DNA of 64,000 bases from an uncultured Ectothiorhodospiraceae bacterium (lineage in GTDB: Bacteria; Pseudomonadota; Gammaproteobacteria; XJ16; Halofilaceae), in NCBI GenBank assembly GCA_913055615.1, contig CAJXKK010000004.1:62001-126000 (forward strand), read 5' to 3'. Positions 30,814-41,243 of this stretch are shown here, one piece after another; position 1 is the first letter of the stretch, and every line of letters begins with the position of its first letter. The position numbers and the translations under genes are program-made. The notes below the pieces were generated by a model, which saw only the letters and a program-made list of their open reading frames with translations, searched no databases and had not been told where the DNA came from.

Positions 30814-31299
30814 ATGACCGCCCAGACCCTGCGTCGAAGCGCCGCCCTGCTGGTCAGTCTGCTTGTGTGTTTCGCGGCGGCGGGCCTCGGTGGCCTGGCG
30901 ACTTCGACGTCGATTTCCGACTGGTACCCGACCCTGAACAAGCCGCCGTTCAATCCGCCGGCATGGCTGTTCGCGCCGGTATGGAATCTGCTGTTCGCGT
31001 TGATGGCGGTCGCCGCATGGCGCGTCTACGACCGGGTGCCTGCCGGGGTAATTCGGCGGGCGGCGCTGACTCTGTTCGGCGTACAGCTGCTCGCGAACAT
31101 CCTCTGGTCGGTCCTGTTCTTCGGGCTGCGCCAGCCGGGCGGGGCACTGGTCGAGATCCTCGCGCTGGAGGCGCTGATCGTCGCGACCACGATCGTATTC
31201 TGGCGGCTCGACCGGATCGCCGGCGCGCTGCTGGTCCCGTATACGCTCTGGGTGGCATTCGCGATCGCGCTCAACGGCGCGATCTGGTGGCTGAACTGA
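30814..31299 (+). CDS. tspO: TspO/MBR-family tryptophan-rich sensory protein
   Basis: A 161-residue five-helix membrane protein. The family motif WYPTLNKPPFNPPAWLFAPVW and the downstream QLLANILWSVLFF and ALNGAIWWLN segments are clear. Bacterial TspO binds or degrades porphyrins and, in Rhodobacter, moderates photopigment gene expression. ATG at 30814 has GGAG 9 nt upstream; a GTG at 30754 would add 20 residues. It is not linked to photosynthesis genes here. Confidence 0.9.
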   Translation: MTAQTLRRSAALLVSLLVCFAAAGLGGLATSTSISDWYPTLNKPPFNPPAWLFAPVWNLLFALMAVAAWRVYDRVPAGVIRRAALTLFGVQLLANILWSVLFFGLRQPGGALVEILALEALIVATTIVFWRLDRIAGALLVPYTLWVAFAIALNGAIWWLN

Positions 31300-31338
31300 G
31301 AGGCTGACGCCTCCCCAAAGTAATTGAAGGAGACGCGC

Positions 31339-31779
31339 ATGGAATATCTGCACACCATGGTGCGCATCAGCGACATCGACGCATCGCTCGATTTCTACTG
31401 CAATCAACTCGGCATGGTCGAGATGAGCCGAACTGACGTCGAGAAGGGGCGGTTCACGCTGATCTTCCTCGCCGCACCGGATGACGTCGAGCGTGCCCGC
31501 GAACATAAGGCGCCGATGATCGAGTTGACCTGGAACTGGGACCCGGAGCCGCTCGAGGGCGGCCGCAACTTCGGCCATCTCGCGTACCGGGTCGACGACA
31601 TCTACGCCCTGTGCCAGCAGCTGAGGGACGCGGGCGTGACGATCAATCGTCCGCCGCGGGATGGCCATATGGCCTTCGTCCGCTCGCCGGACGGGATCTC
31701 CATCGAACTGCTCCAGAAGGGCGCGGCCCTGGAACCGCGGGAGCCGTGGGCGTCGATGGAGAACACCGGCACCTGGTAA
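31339..31779 (+). CDS. VOC-superfamily protein, lactoylglutathione lyase-like
   Basis: A 146-residue single VOC domain with the glyoxalase I pattern: HTMVRISDIDASLDFYCNQLG at the start, IELTWNWD with a metal-ligand Glu, NFGHLAYRVDDIY with His, and SPDGISIELLQ with the final Glu, so all four metal ligands are likely. Consistent with GloA-type methylglyoxal detoxification, but the protein was not matched to a specific subfamily. RBS GAAGGAG lies 7 nt upstream of the ATG. Confidence 0.82.
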   Translation: MEYLHTMVRISDIDASLDFYCNQLGMVEMSRTDVEKGRFTLIFLAAPDDVERAREHKAPMIELTWNWDPEPLEGGRNFGHLAYRVDDIYALCQQLRDAGVTINRPPRDGHMAFVRSPDGISIELLQKGAALEPREPWASMENTGTW

Positions 31780-31829
31780 TCGCACGCCAGCCCCCGGTTC
31801 CGGGATCACGGCGGGACCGGGAGGTGCCC

Positions 31830-32288
31830 ATGGGCAAGCGCGATAACCCCGTCCGGCGCTCGCCGTCCGCGTGCGGCGTGTTTCTGGTCGGCATACTCGC
31901 GCTGGTCCACTCAGCGACGGTCGCCCCCGCCCGGGACAGAGATATCGCGCTGCAATGCCGCTTCGCCTCTGGCCTGGAGGCGATTTACCTCGTCAATCGG
32001 GCGGGGGCCAGGGTACGCCGTGCCGACCTGCTGCAGCCCAGGCATGGGCGGCTGCGCGGCACGAAGACGGAGTACCGGTTCGACTTCCGTGATTTCAGCG
32101 AGGCCTACCGGATCGAGGTCATCATCGACCGCAGCACGGGCAATACTCGGCGCGTGTTCGGCACGCGCGACCGCATGGGCCGCATGCCGGATATGGATAG
32201 AGGCGTTACCGGGCTGGTCCATGATGTCGGCCAGTGCCGTGAACAGGCCGGATCGCGAGGGGCTTTGCTCGGGGGGGAAACGCCATGA
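31830..32288 (+). CDS. secreted hypothetical protein
   Basis: A 152-residue protein with a basic n-region and a hydrophobic segment (about residues 16-35, GVFLVGILALVHSATVAPA) ending in a plausible signal-peptidase site. The mature part is Arg/Asp-rich without a motif that I recognise; Cys occurs once early (LQCRF) and once late (GQCRE), so a disulfide is possible. ATG at 31830 has GGGAGG upstream. Beyond it, 32289-32468 shows no supported gene. Confidence 0.5.
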   Translation: MGKRDNPVRRSPSACGVFLVGILALVHSATVAPARDRDIALQCRFASGLEAIYLVNRAGARVRRADLLQPRHGRLRGTKTEYRFDFRDFSEAYRIEVIIDRSTGNTRRVFGTRDRMGRMPDMDRGVTGLVHDVGQCREQAGSRGALLGGETP

Positions 32289-32468
32289 CCGGGAGGTATT
32301 GCGATTGTGACCCGCAGCACGGGGCGGCCACCCTCGCACCGCCGAGTACATCAGCGGCCTTCGATGGCTGTATTAGCCGCCCGCTGTTACTGCTCCGGTA
32401 CCCCGGGTCGGACCCGCGCTCGGCAGGCGCCGCCCCGGGCAAACCGGATGCCTCCTGGCATCCCGCTT

Positions 32469-33137
32469 TCAGGCGTCTTCCGCCGGTCGGCTGGTGGCCT
32501 CGGCGGCGACCTGACGGATCGCATCCGCGAGGCTGTCGGCCGGCTGGGCGCCGGAGATCAGGTAGCGTCCGTCGAGGACGAAACCCGGTACCGCGGTGAC
32601 CCCGGATTCCATGAATCGGCGCTCCGCGGCCCGTACCTCGTCGGCATAGCGACCGGAGTGGGCGACGGCCTCGGCGGCGTCACCGTCGAGCCCGACCTGT
32701 TCCGCCTTCTCCCGCAGAACCGCCGCATCGCAGGGGCGCTTCGCCTCACCGAAGTACGCGTCGAACAGCGCCAGTTGCAGCGCGGTTTCGCGGCCCTGTT
32801 CGGCGGCCCACGCGAGTACGCGGTGGGCGTCGAAGGTATTGTGCGCACGCCGCTCACGGGCGCCTTCAAAGTTCAGGCCCAGGTCGGTAGCCAGCGCCAT
32901 CATCTCGCCCTGGGTGCGCTCGATACTGGCGGCGTCCTGCCCGTATTTGCGGCACAGGTGCTCCAGGATCGGCTCGCCCTCGGGCGGCATGTCCGGGTTC
33001 AGTTCGAACGGCTGCCATACGAGTTCGACATCGATCTCGCCATCGAGCTGCTCCAGCGCCTGTTCCAGGCGCCGGTAACCGATCGCGCACCAGGGGCAGG
33101 CGACATCGGAAACCAGGTCGATCCGTACATTCTGCAT
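32469..33137 (-). CDS. DsbA-family oxidoreductase, FrnE-like
   Basis: A 222-residue thioredoxin-fold protein with an inserted helical domain. The active site CPWC (SDVACPWCAIGYRRLEQAL) is at residues 14-17, and the cis-Pro loop is GVTAVPGFVLDG. This matches the FrnE/polyketide DsbA-like family, cytoplasmic disulfide isomerase or reductase types linked to oxidative stress. No signal peptide. GAGGAGG ribosome binding site precedes the ATG at 33137. It lies 66 bp downstream of the AhpD-like gene in the same direction, so the two probably form one TetR-controlled stress operon. Confidence 0.85.
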   Translation of the reverse strand: MQNVRIDLVSDVACPWCAIGYRRLEQALEQLDGEIDVELVWQPFELNPDMPPEGEPILEHLCRKYGQDAASIERTQGEMMALATDLGLNFEGARERRAHNTFDAHRVLAWAAEQGRETALQLALFDAYFGEAKRPCDAAVLREKAEQVGLDGDAAEAVAHSGRYADEVRAAERRFMESGVTAVPGFVLDGRYLISGAQPADSLADAIRQVAAEATSRPAEDA

Positions 33138-33203
33138 AACACACCTCCTCATCGCCCGGGGCCGCGCGACGGCCGCCCCGGGCGGGGTGCCGGTGGGCCC
33201 TGT

Positions 33204-33764
33204 TCAGGCCGCTTCGCGCCGACGCCACTCGAATTGCTGGAACGGCTTGTCGATCGGCGTATCCGCGATGTGGTTGGTGTAATTGCTCATCACCTTCTGT
33301 GATACGCCGAGCACGACCTCGAGGAGGTTGCGCTTCGTGTAACCGGCATCAAGGAAACGCTGCACGGCGTCTTCGTCCACGTTGCCACGGTCGCGTACCA
33401 CGGAAAGGGTAAAGTCGCGCAGGGCTTCCAGCTTCGCGGTCGGCAACGGGGTCTCATTACGCAGCGCCTCGGTGACCTCGTCCGGGACATCGGTCATCTT
33501 CGCGATCGCCGTATGCGCCGGTACGCAGTAGTGGCAGGCGTGCTCGACATTGATCGTCTGCCATACGACCGTTTGCTCGGTCGCGTCGAAACTGGTCTCG
33601 GTGAAAAGCCGGTGCAGCTGCTGGTAGCCTTCAAGCAGCCCGGGCGCCTCCGCCATTACGGCGTGCAGACCCGGGATCATCCCGAGTGCCTGTTCCGAGT
33701 TTTCCAGCAGTGGGCGGCTTCCTTGCGGGGCGGTGTTTTTTTCATGCAGCGTGAATTCGGTCAT
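33204..33764 (-). CDS. carboxymuconolactone decarboxylase/AhpD-like protein
   Basis: A 186-residue all-helical protein of the CMD/AhpD superfamily. The redox motif HACHYCVPAHTAIAK gives the CxxC and nearby His typical of AhpD-type alkylhydroperoxidases. Starts at ATG 33764 behind GAGGAA; the longer open frame upstream crosses the operator region. Divergent from tetR across two matching operators, so it is likely de-repressed by an organic or electrophilic stress signal together with the FrnE-like gene. Confidence 0.85.
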   Translation of the reverse strand: MTEFTLHEKNTAPQGSRPLLENSEQALGMIPGLHAVMAEAPGLLEGYQQLHRLFTETSFDATEQTVVWQTINVEHACHYCVPAHTAIAKMTDVPDEVTEALRNETPLPTAKLEALRDFTLSVVRDRGNVDEDAVQRFLDAGYTKRNLLEVVLGVSQKVMSNYTNHIADTPIDKPFQQFEWRRREAA

Positions 33765-33874
33765 CCCGATTCCTCCGTCTGATCGTGGCGGTCGCCCGCG
33801 CGCTGATTCGCCAATCGCACGAGGCGGTGTATATCGGCGGTGGTTTGCACCGCGAGGACACACCCTACCTTTTT

Positions 33875-33913
33875 TTGAGTGATCACTCAAGTTATATTTG
33901 AGCGGACATTCAA
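33875..33913. promoter_or_regulatory. pair of TetR-type operators (TTGA-N8-TCAA)
   Basis: Site 1 (33875-33890) is a perfect 16-bp palindrome TTGAGTGATCACTCAA. Site 2 (33898-33913) is TTGAGCGGACATTCAA, the same half-sites. Start-to-start spacing is 23 bp, about two helix turns. They lie between the divergent tetR and AhpD-like genes. Confidence 0.7.
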
Positions 33914-33963
33914 TATTGACCGGGCCACGGACGTGGTCCCGCATGGGCCAGCAGGAGTCGAGT

Positions 33964-34557
33964 ATGCCGCGCACCGCCGTCCACAGCCGCGAGGAATCAC
34001 TCGAGAAGGCGTTGCACCTGTTCTGGCGCCAGGGTTTCGGCGCGACCTCGCTGAAAGACATCGAGCGCGTCCTTGATATGCGTCCGGGGAGTATCTATGC
34101 GACCTTCGGCAGCAAGGAAGACCTGTTCCGCGAGGCCCTGGATCGCTACGCGGCACGTGCCATCAGCGAACTCGAGCGCGTAATCGCCGCGAACGCATCG
34201 CCGCTCGGAGGTCTCGTGGATTACGTGCGCATGCTGGGGGGGCTGCGCGATCGCGACGAGACCTGTCAGGCCTGCATGCTGGTGAAAAGCCTGCTCGAGC
34301 TCGGCGATGGCGAGCAGGCGGCCAGCGGGCGCGTGGAGGAACTGCTGAGCGGGATGGAGCGTCGATTCACCGAACGCCTGGCCGAGGCCCAGTCGGAGGG
34401 CGAGATCGCGGCGGATCTCGATCCCGAGCGGCTCGGCCGGCGCCTGCAGGCCGATGTCGTCGGTTTACGCACCTGCGCGCAGCGCAAGGTCGACGACGAT
34501 GCCGTGCGCCTGCTCGCCGAGGATATAGCGTGCGATTGGGAGCGGCTGAGGAAGTAG
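33964..34557 (+). CDS. TetR-family regulator
   Basis: A 197-residue TetR/AcrR repressor. N-terminal HTH (residues 8-54) with FWRQGFGATSLKDIERVLDMRPGSIYATFGSKEDLF is the classical pattern; the C-terminal ligand domain contains CQACMLVKSLLEL, with two Cys that could sense thiol-reactive compounds. ATG at 33964 with AGGAG upstream. Divergent to the AhpD-like/FrnE-like pair, with two matching palindromes between them, so it most likely controls those genes and itself. Confidence 0.9.
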   Translation: MPRTAVHSREESLEKALHLFWRQGFGATSLKDIERVLDMRPGSIYATFGSKEDLFREALDRYAARAISELERVIAANASPLGGLVDYVRMLGGLRDRDETCQACMLVKSLLELGDGEQAASGRVEELLSGMERRFTERLAEAQSEGEIAADLDPERLGRRLQADVVGLRTCAQRKVDDDAVRLLAEDIACDWERLRK

Positions 34558-34637
34558 GCTTACAGGCCGCAGATGGCAGGCGCCAGATGGGGCGTCGACC
34601 GGGCCGGGAGGCGCCGCCTCATGGCCGGGTACCCGGG

Positions 34638-36359
34638 CTACTGCTGCAATGCGGTCGGGATGGTCTGGCGGGCGTAGGGCACGACCTCGCTGACCTCGCC
34701 GCGTTGGCGCCGGCGCTTCACGTCGCGCCAGTAGTCGGCGTCAAGGAGGTCGCCGTGGGTCTCCAGAAAGGCCTGACGCAGATGCGGTTCCAGTGACAGG
34801 AAACGGATGAATTCCTCGGGGAAGATATCGTTCGGCCCGACGAATTGCATCGTACCCGGATCCATCATGTAATCATCGCTCGGTTCCGGGATTTCGCGGA
34901 AGTTGCAGTCGGTGATCAGGGCGACCTCGTCGTAGTCGTAGAATACGACGCGGCCAGTATCCGTCACGCCGAAATTCTTGAGCAGCAGATCGCCGGCGAA
35001 GATGTTCGTCTCGGCGAGATCCTTGATGCACTGACCGTAGTCGCGCACGGCACGGCGCGCCTCGCCCGGTTCGACCTCGCGGATGTAGAGGTTCAGTGGC
35101 CGCACCCGCCGTTCCACGTACACGGATGAGAACACCAGCTGGTCGTCGGCCACGCGGACATTCTGGCCGCACTCCGCGAGCAGGTCATCGAACAGCGCGG
35201 CGGACATGCGCTCGCGCGGTAGCTCCAGGTTGCGGAAGTGCTGGGTATCGATCAGGCGCCCGGCGTGGTCGTGGCGCGACACGAGCCGATATTTGTCGGC
35301 GACCGCGCGGTGATCGGTGACTTTCGGGGCACCGAAGACATCGCGCACGACCTTGAAGACCAGGTTGTACGACGGCAGCGTAAACACGATCATCACCAAC
35401 CCTACATCACCGGCGGCATGTACGAATTCATCGCTCGTCTCGCGCAGATGCTGGCCGAAGACCCGGTAGCGTTCGGTTTTGCCCTGGCGCAGGCGGCCAA
35501 GGACCGTGTACAGCTCATCGATGGGTTTGCCCGGCAGGATCGAGTGCAGGAACTGCACGGCAGCGACGACGGAGGTGGGATCGGCGAAGTAGTATGATCG
35601 CGTGTAGCTGAACACGACGGAGATCTGTTCGGTCTGCATCAGTACGGCGTCGACGCGGACGCCGTCGTCCGCGTTGCGCAATGCCACCACGATCGGCAGC
35701 ACGCCCTGGTCGTGGCGCACGCGGCCCACGAGATAGGCCCGTGTGCCCTGGAAGAAGTGCGAATCGATGAATTCGAAGCGGCGTACCTGATCCGGGGTCA
35801 GTCCGTGCAGGGCGAGGTACGCGGTGATCTCGGCCGCCATGAGCCGGGCATCGCCGTCGCGGGCGGCGAAGGGCACGTCGACCTGGAAGTCATCGAGTAT
35901 CCGCCGGCAACTCGCCTCGAGATCGTCCCAGCAGGGGTAGCGCTGCATGGCGAGCGACTGCACGCCTTCCTCGGGCGGCGGCTGCGCGAACTCGACGGCG
36001 CGATCGACACCGACGGTCCCGAGCAGGCGGCGTGTGATCGAGTTGAAAAAGGTCTTCATGAAGCCGGCGTCCGGGACGCCCTCGACCCGATCGCCGAAAT
36101 AGCTGCGCAGCCCCTGCCAGACGTCGCGATCACCGACGTCCTCACCGAGGTGCTCCCGCAGTGCCTCCAGCGTGCGGCTGACCCACGCCTCGTAGAGCTC
36201 GACCCGCTCACTGACGTCACGCAGCTGCCCGGCCCAGTCGCGCTGTTCGAAGCGGCGGCGGGCCCGGTCGGTGATCTGCTGGAATTCGCGGTTGTAGGCC
36301 GTGAAGCCGTCGTGGATCAGGCGGGCCGAATCCGCTGCGGTGTGCTTGTCGATGGTCAT
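34638..36359 (-). CDS. aceK: isocitrate dehydrogenase kinase/phosphatase
   Basis: A 573-residue bifunctional enzyme that phosphorylates and dephosphorylates Icd to divert isocitrate into the glyoxylate bypass. Regulatory N-domain followed by the kinase-like core: LPSYNLVFKVVRDVFGAPK, an invariant Lys region, and VFYDYDEVALITDCNFREIP, the metal-binding Asp cluster. ATG at 36359 chosen; a TTG at 36374 would add five residues. Directly downstream of icd, which is uncommon compared with the enterobacterial aceBAK order; aceA/aceB are not in the window. Confidence 0.96.
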   Translation of the reverse strand: MTIDKHTAADSARLIHDGFTAYNREFQQITDRARRRFEQRDWAGQLRDVSERVELYEAWVSRTLEALREHLGEDVGDRDVWQGLRSYFGDRVEGVPDAGFMKTFFNSITRRLLGTVGVDRAVEFAQPPPEEGVQSLAMQRYPCWDDLEASCRRILDDFQVDVPFAARDGDARLMAAEITAYLALHGLTPDQVRRFEFIDSHFFQGTRAYLVGRVRHDQGVLPIVVALRNADDGVRVDAVLMQTEQISVVFSYTRSYYFADPTSVVAAVQFLHSILPGKPIDELYTVLGRLRQGKTERYRVFGQHLRETSDEFVHAAGDVGLVMIVFTLPSYNLVFKVVRDVFGAPKVTDHRAVADKYRLVSRHDHAGRLIDTQHFRNLELPRERMSAALFDDLLAECGQNVRVADDQLVFSSVYVERRVRPLNLYIREVEPGEARRAVRDYGQCIKDLAETNIFAGDLLLKNFGVTDTGRVVFYDYDEVALITDCNFREIPEPSDDYMMDPGTMQFVGPNDIFPEEFIRFLSLEPHLRQAFLETHGDLLDADYWRDVKRRRQRGEVSEVVPYARQTIPTALQQ

Positions 36360-36450
36360 GCCGGGCGAGCCCAAAGGTCGTTTAAGGGGTGCGGGAAAAG
36401 GGAACGCGGAAAAAGGATCGCGGCAAAACGGATAACCCCTCAGGGGACGT

Positions 36451-36567
36451 CTGATTATCGGGAGTCCTGTAGGTCGGGCTTATGCAAGCGCCTGATCTGT
36501 CGGGCTGTAAAAGCCGCTGTAAGCCCGACCTGCATCATTCTTCAATCGGCCGGCCGGTTGTAATCAG
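36451..36567. repeat. dispersed palindromic repeat bounded by CTGATTA/TAATCAG
   Basis: The left part (36451-36507) matches the reverse complement of 58702-58770, with near-identical CGGGAGTCCTGTAGGTCGGG and AAGCGCCTGATCTGTCGGGC blocks. Relative to the other copy it lacks about 13 nt forming the right half of a hairpin. The right part returns as an inverted copy (GTAAGCCCGACCTGCA, then TAATCAG), making a REP-like element between icd and aceK. Confidence 0.8.
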
Positions 36568-36607
36568 AGTTTCCCTGCCGGGCGCTGGCGTGGTGCCGGC
36601 GCCTGCA

Positions 36608-36629
36608 GGCGGTACGTCCATGTACCGCC
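36608..36629 (-). terminator. hairpin 3' of icd
   Basis: Perfect 8-bp stem GGCGGTAC/GTACCGCC with 6-nt loop, 14 bp after the icd stop codon. No T-tract; could stabilise or attenuate the icd-aceK transcript. Confidence 0.45.
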
Positions 36630-36643
36630 ATCCGCGGCAGCGG

Positions 36644-37942
<1,299 letters not shown>

Positions 37943-38060
37943 GGTCTCTCCAAACTGCGTACTGGCGCGATAATCCGGCGCATAGTGTTCCACAAACACC
38001 GCGCGCGCGATAGGCGACCGGGTACCGCGGGAGGTGGCGGGACGTTGGGCGATGCTGGCG

Positions 38061-39389
38061 TCAGGCTTCCGCTTTGGCGTTCTTGCGATCCCACTCGGCA
38101 CCCCCGAGCGCGTCGAGCGGGATGCGGAGAATGCGCCGCCCCCTCGCATCGGGCTCGGGCAGGCGGCCACCGCGTATGTTGACCTGCAGCGCATGCAGGA
38201 TCAGTTTGGGCATCGGCAGCGTCCGGTCGCGGCCGTCCCGAAGATTCACGTAGGAGGCCTCGTCCATCTCTCCGGCGAGATGGGGATTGGATGCCTTTTG
38301 CTCGCGAACCGAGGATTCCCAACGCGGAGCGCGCCCGTTCGGCATATAGTCGTGACCGACGAACAGGCGCGTGTCGTCGGGCAGTGCAAGGATCGCCTGC
38401 ATAGAGCGCCAGAGCTGCGTCGCGCTGCCGCCCGGGAAGTCGGCCCGAGCGGTCCCGAAATCCGGCATGAAGATCGTGTCGTGGACGAAGGCGGCATCGC
38501 CGATGACGTAGGTGATGGACGCGAGCGTGTGTCCAGGCGAGAACATCACGCTGGCTTCCAGGTCTCCGATCCGGAAGCGGTCGCCGTCGGCGAAGAGTCG
38601 GTCCCATTGCGAGCCATCGCCGGCTATCTCGTCGCCGAATCCGTAGAGATCCTTCCACAGTGCCTGGACGTCGACCACATGCTCGCCGATCGCCGTGGGT
38701 GCACCGGTCTGCTCGCGCAGGTAGGCGGCGGCCGAGAAGTGGTCGGCATGCGGATGGGTATCCAGGATCCAGTCGACCTGCAGGCCCTGGTCGCGGATAT
38801 GCGCCAGGATCGCGTCCGCCGAGTGCGTCGCCGTGGCCCCCGATTTCTCATCGTAATCGAGCACCGGATCGATGATGGCGCAGCGACCCGTGGCCGGATC
38901 GCTCACCACGTACTGGACGCTGAACGTGCTCGCATCGAAGAAGCCATCGACGTTCGGGGCCGCCGCGGGCGCGCGGGGCCGTTCAAGCCACTCGTCGAGG
39001 GCGGCGGTGCCGAAGCCGTGCTCGCGCGCGAGCGCCGTGGCCTCCCCGGAGGTCATCGCACCCGAGCGGATCTGCGTGACCAGCCAGAGCATCAGCGAGC
39101 GCTGGCCGGTCCGACAGTGCGCCAGGACCGGACCAGTCGCGTCGTCGATGGCGCTGGGGAAGGCATCGATCGCGCCCGGGTCGAGTCGATTTCCCGGGGT
39201 CGGGATGTGATGGTAGGTCGCGCCCAGGGCGGCGGCCCGCCGCGCGCAGGCGGCGGCGGTGGGCTGGTCCGGTTTCTCTCCATCCGGGCGGTTGTTGACG
39301 ATGGTCGTGTAGCCTGCCGCCACGGCCGCTTCGATGGCCTCCGGTGTCAGCTGCTCCTCGACGCTGAATGTGGGCGTGATTTGTTTCAT
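38061..39389 (-). CDS. bifunctional DUF442 sulfurtransferase/persulfide dioxygenase-like protein (Blh-type)
   Basis: A 442-residue fusion. Residues 1-135 form a DUF442 (TIGR01244) phosphatase-like domain with the catalytic loop AHCRTGQRS. Residues 155-442 are a metallo-beta-lactamase domain with [11 protein letters not shown], the SPGHT histidine, [11 protein letters not shown] and GHDYMP metal ligands, an ETHE1-type persulfide dioxygenase. In Blh systems this pair handles persulfide and converts it to sulfite under H2S stress. Downstream of sulP (63 bp) on the same strand. ATG at 39389. The C-terminal domain is paralogous to 42726-43616. Confidence 0.88.
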   Translation of the reverse strand: MKQITPTFSVEEQLTPEAIEAAVAAGYTTIVNNRPDGEKPDQPTAAACARRAAALGATYHHIPTPGNRLDPGAIDAFPSAIDDATGPVLAHCRTGQRSLMLWLVTQIRSGAMTSGEATALAREHGFGTAALDEWLERPRAPAAAPNVDGFFDASTFSVQYVVSDPATGRCAIIDPVLDYDEKSGATATHSADAILAHIRDQGLQVDWILDTHPHADHFSAAAYLREQTGAPTAIGEHVVDVQALWKDLYGFGDEIAGDGSQWDRLFADGDRFRIGDLEASVMFSPGHTLASITYVIGDAAFVHDTIFMPDFGTARADFPGGSATQLWRSMQAILALPDDTRLFVGHDYMPNGRAPRWESSVREQKASNPHLAGEMDEASYVNLRDGRDRTLPMPKLILHALQVNIRGGRLPEPDARGRRILRIPLDALGGAEWDRKNAKAEA

Positions 39390-39451
39390 GGCGGAAATCT
39401 CCCGGTTTGGCGGACGCATGGTCGGCGTCGATTGATTCCAGTGGCGATTGT

Positions 39452-41182
39452 TTATCCGGCCTCGAGGTGCCGGACCGCGCGCTCCAGCGACAGGTGCACC
39501 CGCTCGGCGAACAATGGTTCCAGCGCCGTCACGCGCGACAGGCGATCGGCGACCGGCCCCTTGACCTCCGTGAGGTGGAGTTCGATGCCGCGCAGTCGCA
39601 GCTCCGTGTCCAGGTTCTCCAGCAGTGACAGGCCGGAACTGTCGACGTAGCTGACCGAGGTCATCGCGAGTACGAGGTATCGCGGGTCGTCCGATTGCTC
39701 CAGGGCATCCAGCAGGAACCGACGTATGGCGTCCGTGTTGGCGAAGTAGATGTTCTCGTCGACACGCACGATGACGGTGCCGGGATGGCGTTCAACGTCG
39801 TGGCGCAGGATATTGCGATAGTGCTCGGTACCGGGCACGCGCCCGACGACGGCCATGTGCGGGCGGCTCGTGCGCCAGACGTAGATCAGCAGTGAGAGGG
39901 TGATTCCGGCGACCAGCCCGGGTTCGATGCCGAACAGGAGTACGGTCACGAACGTCACCGCCAGGGTGATCCCGTCGCCCCGGTCGAAGCGCATGATCGA
40001 CACGGCCTCGCGGAGATTGATCAACTGCGCGACCGCCACGACGATGATCGCGGCGAGCACCGCGCGCGGCAGCGTTTCGAACCAGTCCGTGAACCACACC
40101 GCGACGATGGCGACGAGTGCCGCCGTGATGATCGCCGCGACCTGAGTCCGGGCGCCGGCCTCGAAATTGACCACCGAACGGGAGAAACCGCCCGCGACGG
40201 GCATCGTCCCGGCCAGCGCGGAGCCCGCGTTGGCCAGACCCAGCGCGACCAGTTCACGCGTCGGGTCGACCCGCTCGCGCCGACGCGCGGCCAGCACCCG
40301 CGCCACGGTCATGCTCTCGACATAGCCGATCAGCGCAATCAGGGCCGCGGACGGTAGCAGCGTGATCCAGCCGGTGGCCTCGAACAGCCCGGCGCCGGGC
40401 GTGGGCATGCCGCCTGGTATCGTCCCGACCACCGCGACCGGTGGTTCGCCGCTGCCCGCGATCAGCGCCATGACGACGGTGGCGGCGACCACGATCAGCA
40501 GTGGTGCGGTGCGGGTGAGCAGCTGCGCGGTGTCGTGGGTCATGCCCATGGCCTCGAGCCCGCGCCGTGTCGGCGTGCGGGCGAGGAGCAGGGCGAGGAT
40601 CGCGGCGGCGGCGGTCGCGGCCGTGGCCGGATCAATGGCACTCGCCCGTGCGATCAGCGCCTCGAGCATGACGGGCGCCGTGCCGCGCGTGATCTCGATC
40701 CCCAGCAGTGCACCGCCCTGACTGATCAGGATGAGGAGCGCCGCCGCGCTGGTGAAACCGGAAAGCACCGGGTGGCTGACGAACGCGATCAGGCGGCCCA
40801 GACCGAGCAGGCCGGCGATGAGCAGCAGCAGACCCACCTCGGCCGAGAGTACGATCGCGCCCTCGATCCACTCCCCCTCGGTTGCGGCATAGCCCGCCAG
40901 CGCGTCGGCCACCATCAGTGCCGCGACGGCGACCGGGCCGACCGCGAGGGTTCGGCTCGTGCCGAACAGGGCATAGACCACGGGTGGAACGATCGCGGCA
41001 TAAAGCCCGTACTGGGCCGGAAGCCCGGCGAGCAGTGCGTATGCCATCGCCTGGGGGACGAGGAGAATCGCGGTGATGACGCCCGCAGTGCCGTCCGCGA
41101 GCGCCTGCCGCCGGTCGTAGCCCGATAGCATGTCGAGCAGTCCCGGGCGTAGCGGGTGCGCGCTTTTCGGCGATCTCTTCAT
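39452..41182 (-). CDS. SulP-family anion transporter with STAS domain
   Basis: A 576-residue SulP protein with the transmembrane core (from about residue 25, IPQAMAYALLAGLPAQYGLYA-type signature: VPQAMAYALLAGLPAQYGLY) with 10-14 helices and a C-terminal STAS domain (about residues 455-570; SVSYVDSSGLSLLENLD). Substrates for the family include sulfate, bicarbonate and other anions. The link with persulfide dioxygenase genes suggests sulfite or sulfate export, but bicarbonate import cannot be excluded given the DAB genes in this genome. ATG at 41182; a longer frame to 41272 crosses the palindromic promoter region. Confidence 0.88.
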   Translation of the reverse strand: MKRSPKSAHPLRPGLLDMLSGYDRRQALADGTAGVITAILLVPQAMAYALLAGLPAQYGLYAAIVPPVVYALFGTSRTLAVGPVAVAALMVADALAGYAATEGEWIEGAIVLSAEVGLLLLIAGLLGLGRLIAFVSHPVLSGFTSAAALLILISQGGALLGIEITRGTAPVMLEALIARASAIDPATAATAAAAILALLLARTPTRRGLEAMGMTHDTAQLLTRTAPLLIVVAATVVMALIAGSGEPPVAVVGTIPGGMPTPGAGLFEATGWITLLPSAALIALIGYVESMTVARVLAARRRERVDPTRELVALGLANAGSALAGTMPVAGGFSRSVVNFEAGARTQVAAIITAALVAIVAVWFTDWFETLPRAVLAAIIVVAVAQLINLREAVSIMRFDRGDGITLAVTFVTVLLFGIEPGLVAGITLSLLIYVWRTSRPHMAVVGRVPGTEHYRNILRHDVERHPGTVIVRVDENIYFANTDAIRRFLLDALEQSDDPRYLVLAMTSVSYVDSSGLSLLENLDTELRLRGIELHLTEVKGPVADRLSRVTALEPLFAERVHLSLERAVRHLEAG

Positions 41183-41243
41183 CGACCTGTGTATCCCATT
41201 CACGTGTGGCGGACGGTGCGGCGCAGGGGCCGTCACGTCGGAT

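Noticed and set aside
29539-31809. 756-codon minus-strand open frame covering fdxA, galU, tspO
   Set aside because: It crosses several confirmed genes on both strands and has no recognisable domain.
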